A stretch of DNA of 41,421 bases from an uncultured Planctomycetaceae bacterium. Its GTDB lineage: Bacteria > Planctomycetota > Planctomycetia > Pirellulales > UBA1268. Below the pieces are notes generated by a model. The model was not told the DNA's origin and made no database searches. It worked only from the letters and a program-made list of their open reading frames with translations. Position numbers and translations under genes: made by a program. Each line of letters starts with the position of its first letter. Within the stretch, counting starts at the first letter, position 1. Below are positions 34,209 through 41,421 of the stretch, in pieces. The DNA lies in contig CAJBCV010000121.1 in assembly GCA_903951635.1 (NCBI GenBank), positions 1-41,421 on the forward strand, read 5' to 3'.

Positions 34209-34254
34209 TGACGGAAAGCCGTCAACTATAGAAACCATCCCCCCTGATCCACAA
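34209..34254 (-). promoter_or_regulatory. Candidate alpha-operon promoter with palindrome at the start site
   Basis: On the minus strand TTGTGG (34249-34254) and TATAGT (34225-34230) are spaced by 18 bases; the -10 box matches five of six. Directly after the -10 box is a perfect inverted repeat TGACGG-CTTT-CCGTCA (34209-34224) that would span the transcription start. It could be an operator or a 5' hairpin. It lies 52-97 bases upstream of rpmJ. Confidence 0.45.
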
Positions 34255-34349
34255 GGGGGAGGTCACGAAACGGGCAGAAACGATGAAAAAAGGCTCGATT
34301 TCCGGAAAACGATCGGCTCATGGCCACCCGCCGATCTGGTTTCGGGGCT

Positions 34350-35189
34350 TTAGATTCCCGCCAGAGCCCCCCCTCCCCCCTTTTTGTGAGGGGGTGCAGA
34401 CTCCCCAGCCCCTGGGGCCCGCGTGAGGACTTCAGGCCCCTTTTCCGTGATCGCGATCGTGTGCTCAAAGTGGGCGCTCGGCTGGCCGTCGATCGTTGAC
34501 TGCGTCCAGTGGTCAGCCAGCGCTCTCACTTTCTTCGATCCCATGTTGACCATCGGTTCGACGGCGATCACCAATCCCGGCTCGAGATTGAAATCGTAAT
34601 TCCGCCGGAAGGAGGGAGAGCAGAAATTGGGAACCTGCGGATCCTCGTGCATCTTCTTGCCGATACCGTGGCCGACGAAGTTCTCGACCACGGAGAACCC
34701 TCGGTCGCGGACGTAGGTCGCCATTTCGGTGGCTACGTCGCTCCACCGACTCCGTTTTGCCATCAGCTCAATCGCCAGATCGAGGACCCCCGACGTGCAG
34801 TCAAGGAGCCCTTGGACCTCCGGCGCGACCGATCCCACCGCATGGGTGCGCGCCGAGTCGCCACACCAGCCGGCAAGACTGCAACCGGTGTCGATGCTGA
34901 CGACGTCCCCATCGAGCAGGATCCGCGGACCTGGAATCCCGTGGACCACCTCGTCGTTGACGGAGATGCAACAGACGGCCGGAAATGGCACTTTCCCGGG
35001 CACGCCCTTGAAGAGCGGCACCGCGCCACAGCCGAGGAAATAGTCTTCGACGGCGGCGTCGATCTCGCCCGTCGACACGCCCGGCCGCACCATGGCAGCG
35101 GCGACCTCATGGGCCCCCCAGACGACGAGGCCTGCGCGTCGCATCAACGCGATTTCACGGGGAGATCGGAGATTCACCACGGCAAGCAC
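34350..35189 (-). CDS. map: Methionine aminopeptidase, type I
   Basis: The enzyme removes the initiator methionine from new proteins. The five metal ligands are present: Asp100 (SIDTG), Asp111 (CGDSART), His174 (GHGIGKK), Glu211 (AVEPMV) and Glu242 (FEHTIAIT). The substrate-contacting His83 is in VVHGIPG. The start is uncertain: GTG at 35189 gives 279 residues, while GTG at 35180 or 35177 would remove three or four. The last 25 residues are a basic, Gly-rich tail not usual in the family. Its gene lies between adk and rpmJ, as in many bacterial spc operons. Confidence 0.94.
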   Translation of the reverse strand: MLAVVNLRSPREIALMRRAGLVVWGAHEVAAAMVRPGVSTGEIDAAVEDYFLGCGAVPLFKGVPGKVPFPAVCCISVNDEVVHGIPGPRILLDGDVVSIDTGCSLAGWCGDSARTHAVGSVAPEVQGLLDCTSGVLDLAIELMAKRSRWSDVATEMATYVRDRGFSVVENFVGHGIGKKMHEDPQVPNFCSPSFRRNYDFNLEPGLVIAVEPMVNMGSKKVRALADHWTQSTIDGQPSAHFEHTIAITEKGPEVLTRAPGAGESAPPHKKGGGGALAGI

Positions 35190-35395
35190 ACCCGTTCAAG
35201 CAGCCTGAGGAGAGCGGGGCACCGGACGACGCCCTGGAACCAACCTCCGTCCCTCTTTTCGCAGCACCGCAGAACTATACCGGCGTGACCGACACCGCAC
35301 CACGGCCGCTTGCATGAGACCCGATCGCGCTGCGGCAACAGGGCACCATTCGGCACCGGGAAGGAGCGTCCCTCAAAAGACGCCAGGAGTCGACG

Positions 35396-35974
35396 TCAAC
35401 GCCGGCCGGCTGGACCACGCCTGAAGCGCTCGAGCGCCTCCTTCACGCGACCGAAGATTTCGTCGGCGTCGCCGAGGCCATCGATCGTGGCGAGCTTTCC
35501 CTGGCGACCGTAATACTCGAGCAAGGGTGCGGTCTGCACCTCAAAACTCGAGATCCGCTTGGAGAAGATCTCGGGGTTATCGTCAGCGCGCTTCCGGGCG
35601 AGCATCCGCCTCACGAGTTCGTCCCGGGGCACGGCCAACTCGAGCACCCCATCGACGTTCATCGCCCGCCGTTCGAGGAGATCGTCGAGGGTGGACGCCT
35701 GCGGTAGCGTGCGAGGAAAGCCATCGAGAAGAAAGCCACCGCGGCAGTCCGCTGACTCCAACCGCTTCGTGACCATCCCCAAAATCATCGAATCGGGGAC
35801 GAGATGTCCCTGATCCATGAAGGCAGCGGCACGCAGCCCCTCGGGAGATCCCGAGCGAACCTCGGCCCGAAGCATTTCACCGGTGGAGAGATGAGGGACG
35901 TCGAGAAACTCGACGAGCCTCTGGCACTGGGTCCCCTTTCCGGCGCCGGGCGGTCCAATGAGGATGATCCGCAT
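35396..35974 (-). CDS. adk: Adenylate kinase (short, LID-less form)
   Basis: The enzyme interconverts ATP, AMP and ADP. The 192-residue protein starts MRIILIGPPGAGKGTQ with the P-loop (7-15) and has LDGFPRTLPQ for AMP binding. The region after VPRDELVRRMLARKR goes straight to DNPEIFSKRISSF, so the long LID domain of the Escherichia enzyme is missing; this is the short form. ATG at 35974 is the start that places the beta strand directly before the P-loop. It lies 72 bases after secY. Confidence 0.96.
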   Translation of the reverse strand: MRIILIGPPGAGKGTQCQRLVEFLDVPHLSTGEMLRAEVRSGSPEGLRAAAFMDQGHLVPDSMILGMVTKRLESADCRGGFLLDGFPRTLPQASTLDDLLERRAMNVDGVLELAVPRDELVRRMLARKRADDNPEIFSKRISSFEVQTAPLLEYYGRQGKLATIDGLGDADEIFGRVKEALERFRRGPAGRR

Positions 35975-36046
35975 GAGAATCCCGCGCGACACTACGAGGA
36001 CAGCCGGCACGCCCCACGACGTTCCGGACCGAGGCGAGCCCGCGGA

Positions 36047-37408
36047 TCAGGACTTCTCCAGCAAGCCGGTGTAGTTCCGCATCACGAGGTGGCTGTCGAT
36101 CTTCTGAACGAGATCGAAGGCGACACTGACCGCGATCAACAAGCCGGTACCGCCGTAGAAACTGGCGATCTGCGGAGGGATCCCGAGTGCCCCGCCCACG
36201 ATCGTGGGGATGATGGCGACGAGGGCCAGAAAGCCAGCGCCCACGTACGTGATCCGCTCCATGACCCGCTCGAGGTAATCGGCCGTCCGCTTACCCGGGC
36301 GATACCCGGGAATGAAAGCGCCGAAGTTCTTGAGGTTGTCGGCAACTTCCTTCGGATTGAACGTGATGGCGGTCCAGAAATAGCAGAAGAAGAAAATGAG
36401 CGCGACGTAAAGGATGTTGTAGAGGAACGACTGCCCCCTCGTAAACGAATCCTGGAGAGCCCCGAGGACCGTGTTGCCTGGATACGCGCCGTGGAGGTAT
36501 TGGAAAATCATCTGGGGGAAGAGCAAGAGCGAGCTGGCAAAAATGATCGGCATCACCCCTGCCTGATTCACCTTCAGCGGAAGATACTGCCTCGTTCCAC
36601 CGTACACCCGCCGTCCACGCACGTGCTTGGCGCTCTGCGTCGGAATCCGACGCTGCCCCTGGGTCATGAAAACGACTCCGGCCACAACTCCGATGAAGAG
36701 CGCGATGAGCACGAGAATCGTCTCGATGCCCATCTTCCCGCCGCCACCCCCGAGTTCCCAGTTCGTATCACCAGCAAGTTGCACCAAAGCGCTCGGCATG
36801 CCGGCCAGGATTCCAGCCATGATCAACAGGCTGATTCCATTGCCGATACCGAATTCATCGATCTGCTCGCCGAGCCACATCAGAAAGATCGTCCCCGCCG
36901 TCATCGTCATCACAGCCACAAACTGCCAGAGAATCGGCAACTTGCCGTCGACGAGAAAGCTCGACTGGATCAGCGGCATTTCACCAACGCTCGTGTTGGC
37001 CAGAAATGCCACATACGCCCAACTCTGAACAAGGCAGATCAGCACCGTGGCGTAGCGGGTGTATTCGTTGATCTTCTTCCGGCCCGCCTCGCCTTCCTTC
37101 GTCAGACGCTCCAGCGGCGGCCACACTGTTCCGAGCAACTGGAAGATGATCGAAGCCGAGATGTACGGCATGATCCCGAGGCCGAAAATCGTCGCCTGGG
37201 AAAGCTGACTGGCGGAGAAAACCGCGACAGTCTTGAGAATGTCGGCGAAGCCACCGGCTTCCTTCCCGAAGGCCGCCATGGCATCAGGGTCGATGATCGG
37301 CAGCGGTACCTGCCAGCCAACCCGATAAATCGCCAAGAGTCCGAGCGTGAGGAGAATCTTCTGCCGGAGTTCCGGGATCGTGAAGATGATGCGAAGTTTT
37401 TCCAGCAC
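36047..37408 (-). CDS. secY: Protein translocase subunit SecY
   Basis: SecY forms the protein-conducting channel of the inner membrane. The 453-residue protein has ten hydrophobic helices, the plug-region residues after TM1, IMPYISASIIFQLL in TM2, and QGQRRIPTQSAKHVRGRR in the ribosome-facing loop. The start is GTG at 37408 with AAAGGAG 8 bases upstream, which gives VLEKLRIIF. The longer in-frame stretch before it carries no homology. It lies between rplO and adk in the spc operon and supplies the channel used with SecDF/YajC encoded earlier in the window. Confidence 0.97.
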   Translation of the reverse strand: MLEKLRIIFTIPELRQKILLTLGLLAIYRVGWQVPLPIIDPDAMAAFGKEAGGFADILKTVAVFSASQLSQATIFGLGIMPYISASIIFQLLGTVWPPLERLTKEGEAGRKKINEYTRYATVLICLVQSWAYVAFLANTSVGEMPLIQSSFLVDGKLPILWQFVAVMTMTAGTIFLMWLGEQIDEFGIGNGISLLIMAGILAGMPSALVQLAGDTNWELGGGGGKMGIETILVLIALFIGVVAGVVFMTQGQRRIPTQSAKHVRGRRVYGGTRQYLPLKVNQAGVMPIIFASSLLLFPQMIFQYLHGAYPGNTVLGALQDSFTRGQSFLYNILYVALIFFFCYFWTAITFNPKEVADNLKNFGAFIPGYRPGKRTADYLERVMERITYVGAGFLALVAIIPTIVGGALGIPPQIASFYGGTGLLIAVSVAFDLVQKIDSHLVMRNYTGLLEKS

Positions 37409-37554
37409 GAGAACGACTCCTTTGCTCCCTCCGACCGGCGACTCACCCGAGTCTCCCCGCGGCACAAGCCAGCATCCGGCGTGCGCCTCGCTCCGTATCG
37501 CCCACACTTGGCTCCGGGCTCCCCCTCAGGCGGCTGGCCCCTTCGGCCCTCGCG

Positions 37555-38061
37555 CTAACTCTTTGCCGACTTCTTCTGCGAGACCTTTTTCTGCCGCTTG
37601 ACGACTGGAGCCGGCCCAGGAAGGTCGACGACGGTGCCGCCAGCCGCGACGATCTTTTCGCGGGCCTGAGCGCTGAAATGATGCGCCGAAACCTTGAGCG
37701 ACTTGGAGAGCGTCCCCTCCCCGAGGATCTTGACCGAATCCCAGACCCCCTTGGCGAGCCCACTCAAGCGGAGCGTATCCGGGTTCACGTCGGCACCGCC
37801 CGCAAACCTCGCCTCGAGATCATCGACGTTGACACACGTCACGATCCGGCCATGGCGGTTGTGAAAGCCACGCTTGGGGATCTGGCGGATGAGGGGCATC
37901 CTCGCCCCTTCAAAAATCCCGGCAGCACTCCAGCCGGCAAGCTGCCCCTGCCCCTTGTGGCCGCGGCCCGACGTCTTGCCACGCCCCGAGCCTGGCCCGC
38001 GTCCAATCCGCAGCCGCCGGCGGTTCTTGTGGATCCCCTGATTGACGTCATTGACCTTCAT
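37555..38061 (-). CDS. rplO: 50S ribosomal protein L15
   Basis: L15 helps late assembly of the 50S subunit. The 168-residue protein has the signature RIGRGPGSGRGKTSGRGHKGQ at about 18-38 and a Lys-rich tail. ATG at 38061 has AGAGGA 7 bases upstream. It follows rpsE directly: the 148-base gap between them has no room for a complete rpmD (L30) gene, which normally lies there. Confidence 0.97.
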   Translation of the reverse strand: MKVNDVNQGIHKNRRRLRIGRGPGSGRGKTSGRGHKGQGQLAGWSAAGIFEGARMPLIRQIPKRGFHNRHGRIVTCVNVDDLEARFAGGADVNPDTLRLSGLAKGVWDSVKILGEGTLSKSLKVSAHHFSAQAREKIVAAGGTVVDLPGPAPVVKRQKKVSQKKSAKS

Positions 38062-38209
38062 CGAATCGTCCTCTGCTCGAAAGCCCCTCGGACGCACCGA
38101 GCGGGTGCAACCGACAAATCGTAATTTTGGAAGGGGTCGGATCCGTCGCCGCCCCGCACGAACACCACCAACACCGACCTCAACTCCCCAAGCAGCCCGA
38201 GGGCAGATT

Positions 38210-38740
38210 TCAGGAGAGGGTCACCCCACGCAACCGCTCCACTTCGCTCTTCGTCCGCAGCTGCTTCAGCCCGTCGAGAGCCGCCTTGACGAGATTCACG
38301 GGATTGGTCGACCCGTGTGCCTTGGTGAGCACGTCGCGGATTCCAGCCGATTCACAGACCGCACGCACGGCCGCTCCGGCGATGATGCCGGTGCCGGGGC
38401 TGGCCGGCAGGAGGATCACCTTTGCCGTGCCACTGTTTCCTTCGACGCGGTGAGGAATTGTCCCAGCTTCAACGGGAACCTCGATGAGGTTCTTCATGCC
38501 GTCCTTGATGGCCTTCTCAACCGCGGGGGGAACCTCGTTGGCCTTGGCGTAGCCGCAGCCGACCTTTCCGCGCCCGTTCCCAACCACGACGAGGCCCGCG
38601 AAGCTGAAGCGCCGACCACCCTTGACGACGGTGGCACAACGCCGAACCTTGACCACCTTCTCGGCGAACTCGCCACCACGCTCCCCGCCGCGATTATCGC
38701 GGGAGTCGCCTCCACGGCCCTGGCTGCTGCTGGTCGACAC
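38210..38740 (-). CDS. rpsE: 30S ribosomal protein S5
   Basis: S5 acts in translational accuracy on the 30S subunit. The 176-residue protein contains [29 protein letters not shown] (about 28-56) and [25 protein letters not shown], both diagnostic. The first 25 residues are a Gly/Arg/Asp-rich tail. The start is GTG at 38740 with GGAG 11 bases upstream, a long spacing. The next in-frame start would remove part of the polar tail only. Confidence 0.96.
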   Translation of the reverse strand: MSTSSSQGRGGDSRDNRGGERGGEFAEKVVKVRRCATVVKGGRRFSFAGLVVVGNGRGKVGCGYAKANEVPPAVEKAIKDGMKNLIEVPVEAGTIPHRVEGNSGTAKVILLPASPGTGIIAGAAVRAVCESAGIRDVLTKAHGSTNPVNLVKAALDGLKQLRTKSEVERLRGVTLS

Positions 38741-38835
38741 GGTCTTCGATGCTCCGGATGGTTTGGCTTGCTGTCTCGTCCCTCACCATCCTCCCCGTGC
38801 TCTGTCGGGAAGGAGAGATGACAGGACCGTGGTGA

Positions 38836-39204
38836 TCAGAACTCGAGGCCGGCTGCCCGCGCCGCATCGGCCAACGCGGCAACCCTGCCATGGTAGCGGA
38901 ACTCGCCCCGGTCAAAGCAGACTTTCTTGACCCCGGCGGCCTGGGCCCGCTCGGCGACCGCACGACCGATGGCCTCGGCGGCCTGCTTGTTGCCACCGAA
39001 GGCAACCGAGTCGCGGATCTGCTTATCGACGGAGCTCGCGGAGGCCAACGTACGGCCAGCCGCATCGTCGATGATCTGCGCGTAGATGTGCTTGTGCGTG
39101 CGGAACACGGCCAGACGGGGCCGTTCCGCGGTGCCGCGGATATGCCGGCGGACACGGAAACGGCGGCGCATCCGCTGCCTGAGAATCGTGCGGGCGTGGT
39201 CCAT
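38836..39204 (-). CDS. rplR: 50S ribosomal protein L18
   Basis: L18 binds 5S rRNA and attaches it to the 50S subunit. The 122-residue protein has [31 protein letters not shown] (16-46) and ends [27 protein letters not shown]. Size and motifs are standard. ATG at 39204; no strong ribosome-binding site is visible. It lies between rplF and rpsE. Confidence 0.97.
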   Translation of the reverse strand: MDHARTILRQRMRRRFRVRRHIRGTAERPRLAVFRTHKHIYAQIIDDAAGRTLASASSVDKQIRDSVAFGGNKQAAEAIGRAVAERAQAAGVKKVCFDRGEFRYHGRVAALADAARAAGLEF

Positions 39205-39270
39205 GGAAGCGTGACTACGGGAGGTGGAGGGAAAGGAAACTGAGAAGGGAAAACGAATCCCGTCGATCGA

Positions 39271-39816
39271 TTACTTCGTGACCGCCTTACCGGCCTTGCG
39301 ACGCACCTGCTCGCCCTCGTAGCGGATGCCCTTGCCCTTGTAGGGCTCCGGCTTGCGACGAGCACGCACTTCGGCGGCGAACTGTCCAACGAGATGCTTG
39401 TCGATGCCCTTGACGACGATGTGCGTCTGATCGGGGCATGTCACGGTCAAACCGGCCGGAATCGGCAACTGGAGTTCGTTGGCAAATCCGACGCGGAGTT
39501 GGAGGGTGTTCTTTTGGATCGCTGCGATGTAGCCAACGCCGACGATCTCAAGCTTCTTCTCGTAGCCCTTGGACACGCCCTCAACCATGTTCGCGGCCAA
39601 GGCACGCGTGAGTCCGTGGACGGAGCGGGAGGTGCGATCGTCCCCGCCGCGGGTGACCTTGAGAAGTCCATCAGCAGGATCGACCCCGACCTTCACTGCC
39701 GGATGCACCTTGTGCTCAAGCTTTCCAAGCGGTCCTTCGACCTTCAGCGTGGCGCCATCGACGGCCACCTTGACGCCCTTGGGAATCTGCACCGGAGCTT
39801 TGCCGATTCGCGACAT
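39271..39816 (-). CDS. rplF: 50S ribosomal protein L6
   Basis: L6 lies near the GTPase-associated centre and contacts elongation factors. The 181-residue protein begins MSRIGKAPVQIPKGVKV. It has the two alpha/beta halves typical of L6 and ends EPYKGKGIRYEGEQVRRKAGKA. ATG at 39816 gives the conserved SRIGK start. Standard size. Confidence 0.97.
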   Translation of the reverse strand: MSRIGKAPVQIPKGVKVAVDGATLKVEGPLGKLEHKVHPAVKVGVDPADGLLKVTRGGDDRTSRSVHGLTRALAANMVEGVSKGYEKKLEIVGVGYIAAIQKNTLQLRVGFANELQLPIPAGLTVTCPDQTHIVVKGIDKHLVGQFAAEVRARRKPEPYKGKGIRYEGEQVRRKAGKAVTK

Positions 39817-39940
39817 GACCTCGACCTTTCGTTGCTCTACCAGCCCGCACCCAAAATCCCGTCCCGAGCCACTCAAACCGTCCGCCCCCAGCACCGCACC
39901 GCGCGACCTTGGCCGGACGGGGCGTCACCCGAAGCACTTT

Positions 39941-40336
39941 TCACCAAAGCTCGCAGAGAACTTCGCCACCGAGTTTTCGCTGACGCGCCTCGCGGTCGCT
40001 CACGACGCCACTGCTCGTCGACAAGATCGAGATCCCGAGTCCGCCAAGGATCGGACGCAGCCGGACAGAGCGGCTGTAAACCCGACGACCAGGCGAGCTC
40101 ACCCGCCGGATATGGCGGATCAGCCGCTCGCCGTTGGGACCGTATTTCAGCTCGATTTGAAGCTTGGCGGCGGGCTCAGCCTCCACTTCCTTCCAGTCCC
40201 AGATGTACCCTTCGCGCTTGAGTACGTCCGCCACGCCGCGCTTCACCTTGGAGCTTGGAATCTCCACGATGGCGCGTTCGACGCGCACCGCGTTGCGGAT
40301 GCGGGTGAGCATGTCGGCGATGGGATCGGTCATCAT
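39941..40336 (-). CDS. rpsH: 30S ribosomal protein S8
   Basis: S8 binds helix 21 of 16S rRNA and is the spc-operon repressor in Escherichia. The 131-residue protein begins MMTDPIADMLTRIRNAV and ends with GGLGISILSTSSGVVSDREAR. Two ATG codons are adjacent (40336 and 40333); the outer one is given because MMTDPIADML is a common S8 N-terminus. It lies between rpsN and rplF. Confidence 0.97.
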   Translation of the reverse strand: MMTDPIADMLTRIRNAVRVERAIVEIPSSKVKRGVADVLKREGYIWDWKEVEAEPAAKLQIELKYGPNGERLIRHIRRVSSPGRRVYSRSVRLRPILGGLGISILSTSSGVVSDREARQRKLGGEVLCELW

Positions 40337-40444
40337 GTCGAGAGAACCCTTTCGGAACTGTGAACCCTGCCAGCGAATCCTTCTGTCTTCCGCGCCCCTA
40401 CCGTCCGCGGCCACCGAGTCGTACGGCCGCAGACCAACCGGTCG

Positions 40445-40630
40445 TCACCAACTTGCCTTCTTCACACCGGGGATGCACCCCTGATCGGCCAGCTTCCGGA
40501 AACAGATCCGGCAGAGCCCGAACTTGCGGTAGACGGCCCGAGGACGACCACAGAGCATGCAACGTTGCACCTTGCGGGTCGAGAACTTCGGAGGCCGCTT
40601 GGCCATCGCGATCTTTGACTTGCTTGCCAT
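40445..40630 (-). CDS. rpsN: 30S ribosomal protein S14, zinc type
   Basis: S14 belongs to the 30S head. The 61-residue protein is the short zinc-binding form with CxxC-x12-CxxC (Cys24, Cys27, Cys40, Cys43) and ends [15 protein letters not shown] at 40630 is used. The form without zinc (about 100 residues) is not present here. It lies between rplE and rpsH. Confidence 0.97.
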   Translation of the reverse strand: MASKSKIAMAKRPPKFSTRKVQRCMLCGRPRAVYRKFGLCRICFRKLADQGCIPGVKKASW

Positions 40631-40735
40631 AGATGTTTCCAACGAAGGCCGCAGGTACGGCCGCAACTGTTACCCCAGCCCGAGCGCGCGACAGGAATCG
40701 CGACGGCCTCGGACCGCTCGATACCTACCGTGCCG

Positions 40736-41365
40736 CTACGCCGCGGCACCCTCATCCCCATCCTTCTTCAACGGAACGCCCATCAGCCGGAGAAACTGCC
40801 TCGCTTCGTCATCGTTCTTTGCCGATGTGACGAGCGTGATGTTCATTCCCTGCGGCCGAGTGTACTTGTCCGGGTTGATCTCCGGGAAAACCATCTGTTC
40901 AGAGAGCCCCAGGCTGTAGTTGCCGTGGCCATCGAAGGCGGTGCTCGAGAGTCCGCGGAAGTCGCGAACCCGCGGCAAAGCAAGCGAAACGAGCCGGTCG
41001 AGGAACTCGTACATCCGGCGGCCGCGGAGGGTGACTTTGCAGCCGATGGGAAGATTCTCGCGGAGCTTAAACCCGGAAACCGCCGCCTTTGAAAGCGTGG
41101 CAACCGGCTTCTGGCCGGTCACCTGAGTGAGCGCGCCGATAGCCTCCTCGAGGTACTTTTTCTCGGTCACCGCCACCCCGACGCCCATGTTCACCACGAT
41201 CTTCTCGAGGCGCGGGATCGCATGCGGGTTGGTCCGCTCAAGGGCCTTCCCGAGCGCCGGTTGGACCGTCTTCATGTAGTGCTCGAGCATCCGCGGCGTT
41301 TCCAGCGCACCGGTAGCCTCGGGGGCACCCTTCTCGACTTCACTCGCCTTGGTCTTCTTCGCCAT
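40736..41365 (-). CDS. rplE: 50S ribosomal protein L5
   Basis: L5 binds 5S rRNA and contacts the P-site tRNA. The 209-residue protein has PRLEKIVVNMGVGVAVTEKK, GQKPVATLSKAAVSGFKLRENLPIGCKVTLRG and DFRGLSSTAFDGHGNYSLGL, all L5 hallmarks. About 25 extra residues rich in Lys, Glu and Ala precede the core. ATG at 41365 has AAGGA 8 bases upstream. Confidence 0.97.
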   Translation of the reverse strand: MAKKTKASEVEKGAPEATGALETPRMLEHYMKTVQPALGKALERTNPHAIPRLEKIVVNMGVGVAVTEKKYLEEAIGALTQVTGQKPVATLSKAAVSGFKLRENLPIGCKVTLRGRRMYEFLDRLVSLALPRVRDFRGLSSTAFDGHGNYSLGLSEQMVFPEINPDKYTRPQGMNITLVTSAKNDDEARQFLRLMGVPLKKDGDEGAAA

Positions 41366-41387
41366 CGCAACCGTCCTTTTGATTGTC

Positions 41388-41420
41388 CTAACTGCCGCTC
41401 CGGGGATCACCGGAGCCCAC
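41388..41420 (-). CDS. rplX: Possible C-terminal end of rplX (L24), cut by window edge
   Basis: By operon order rplX should lie directly upstream of rplE. One minus-strand frame from the window edge ends with TAG at 41388-41390 and encodes only VGSGDPRSGS. Another frame ends even earlier, at TGA 41407-41409. Too little is present to confirm the gene; the call rests on synteny. Confidence 0.25.
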   Translation of the reverse strand: MGSGDPRSGS

Positions 41421-41421
41421 G

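Noticed and set aside
34360-34392. C-rich and G-rich complementary tracts near the map stop as a terminator
   Set aside because: They lie inside the map coding region (Gly/Lys-rich tail) before the stop codon and are followed by more coding sequence.

Overview
The window is GC-rich bacterial DNA from a planctomycete, most likely of the Pirellulales type. The evidence is a DUF1549/DUF1553 plus DUF1501 gene pair, a TIGR03009-type secreted protein and a Minf_1886-type protein, families largely confined to Planctomycetes and Verrucomicrobia. Other signs are a ribosomal protein L17 with extra segments, a spc operon without rpmD, and frequent GTG/TTG starts. No tRNA, rRNA, CRISPR array, insertion sequence or phage gene was seen. 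Almost all the DNA is coding.

Layout. Positions 1-105 (+) hold the tail of an unidentified gene. Positions 224-12825 are all on the minus strand; in transcription order they carry gyrA, ugd, tgt, yajC, a fused secDF, a LysM-domain protein and a von Willebrand A (vWA) protein with a TonB-like membrane anchor. Positions 13183-17845 (+) are a tight three-gene operon: two tandem ArnT-like (GT83) membrane glycosyltransferases and a GtrB/DPM1-like polyprenyl-phosphate glycosyltransferase, joined by 4-base ATGA overlaps. Positions 17944-30200 are again minus strand. In genomic order they carry a secreted 2-Cys glutathione peroxidase, pckA, a 240-residue membrane protein, a 53-residue membrane peptide, a Minf_1886 protein, a TIGR03009 protein, a five-unit array of 26-base hairpin repeats, speA, a MATE transporter, and the DUF1501 and DUF1549/1553 pair.

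Positions 30201-41421 (minus) are the spc and alpha ribosomal operons in classical order: (rplX) rplE rpsN rpsH rplF rplR rpsE rplO secY adk map rpmJ rpsM rpsK rpsD rpoA rplQ. rpmD and infA are absent from their usual places, and the gaps between genes are unusually long (often 100-200 bases) and sometimes strongly structured.

How the genes work together. The two protein-export sets (yajC/secDF and secY) belong to the Sec pathway. tgt makes queuosine tRNA, gyrA is the supercoiling subunit, and ugd supplies UDP-glucuronate. The glycosyltransferase operon probably makes a lipid-linked sugar and transfers it onto an envelope acceptor. pckA gives gluconeogenic PEP and speA starts polyamine synthesis. 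I found no convincing wholly new multi-gene system. The least described items are the vWA protein with an SxxxH anchor, the 53-aa/240-aa/pckA cluster, the 26-base hairpin array, and the structured leaders and palindromic promoter elements in the ribosomal and gyrA regions.
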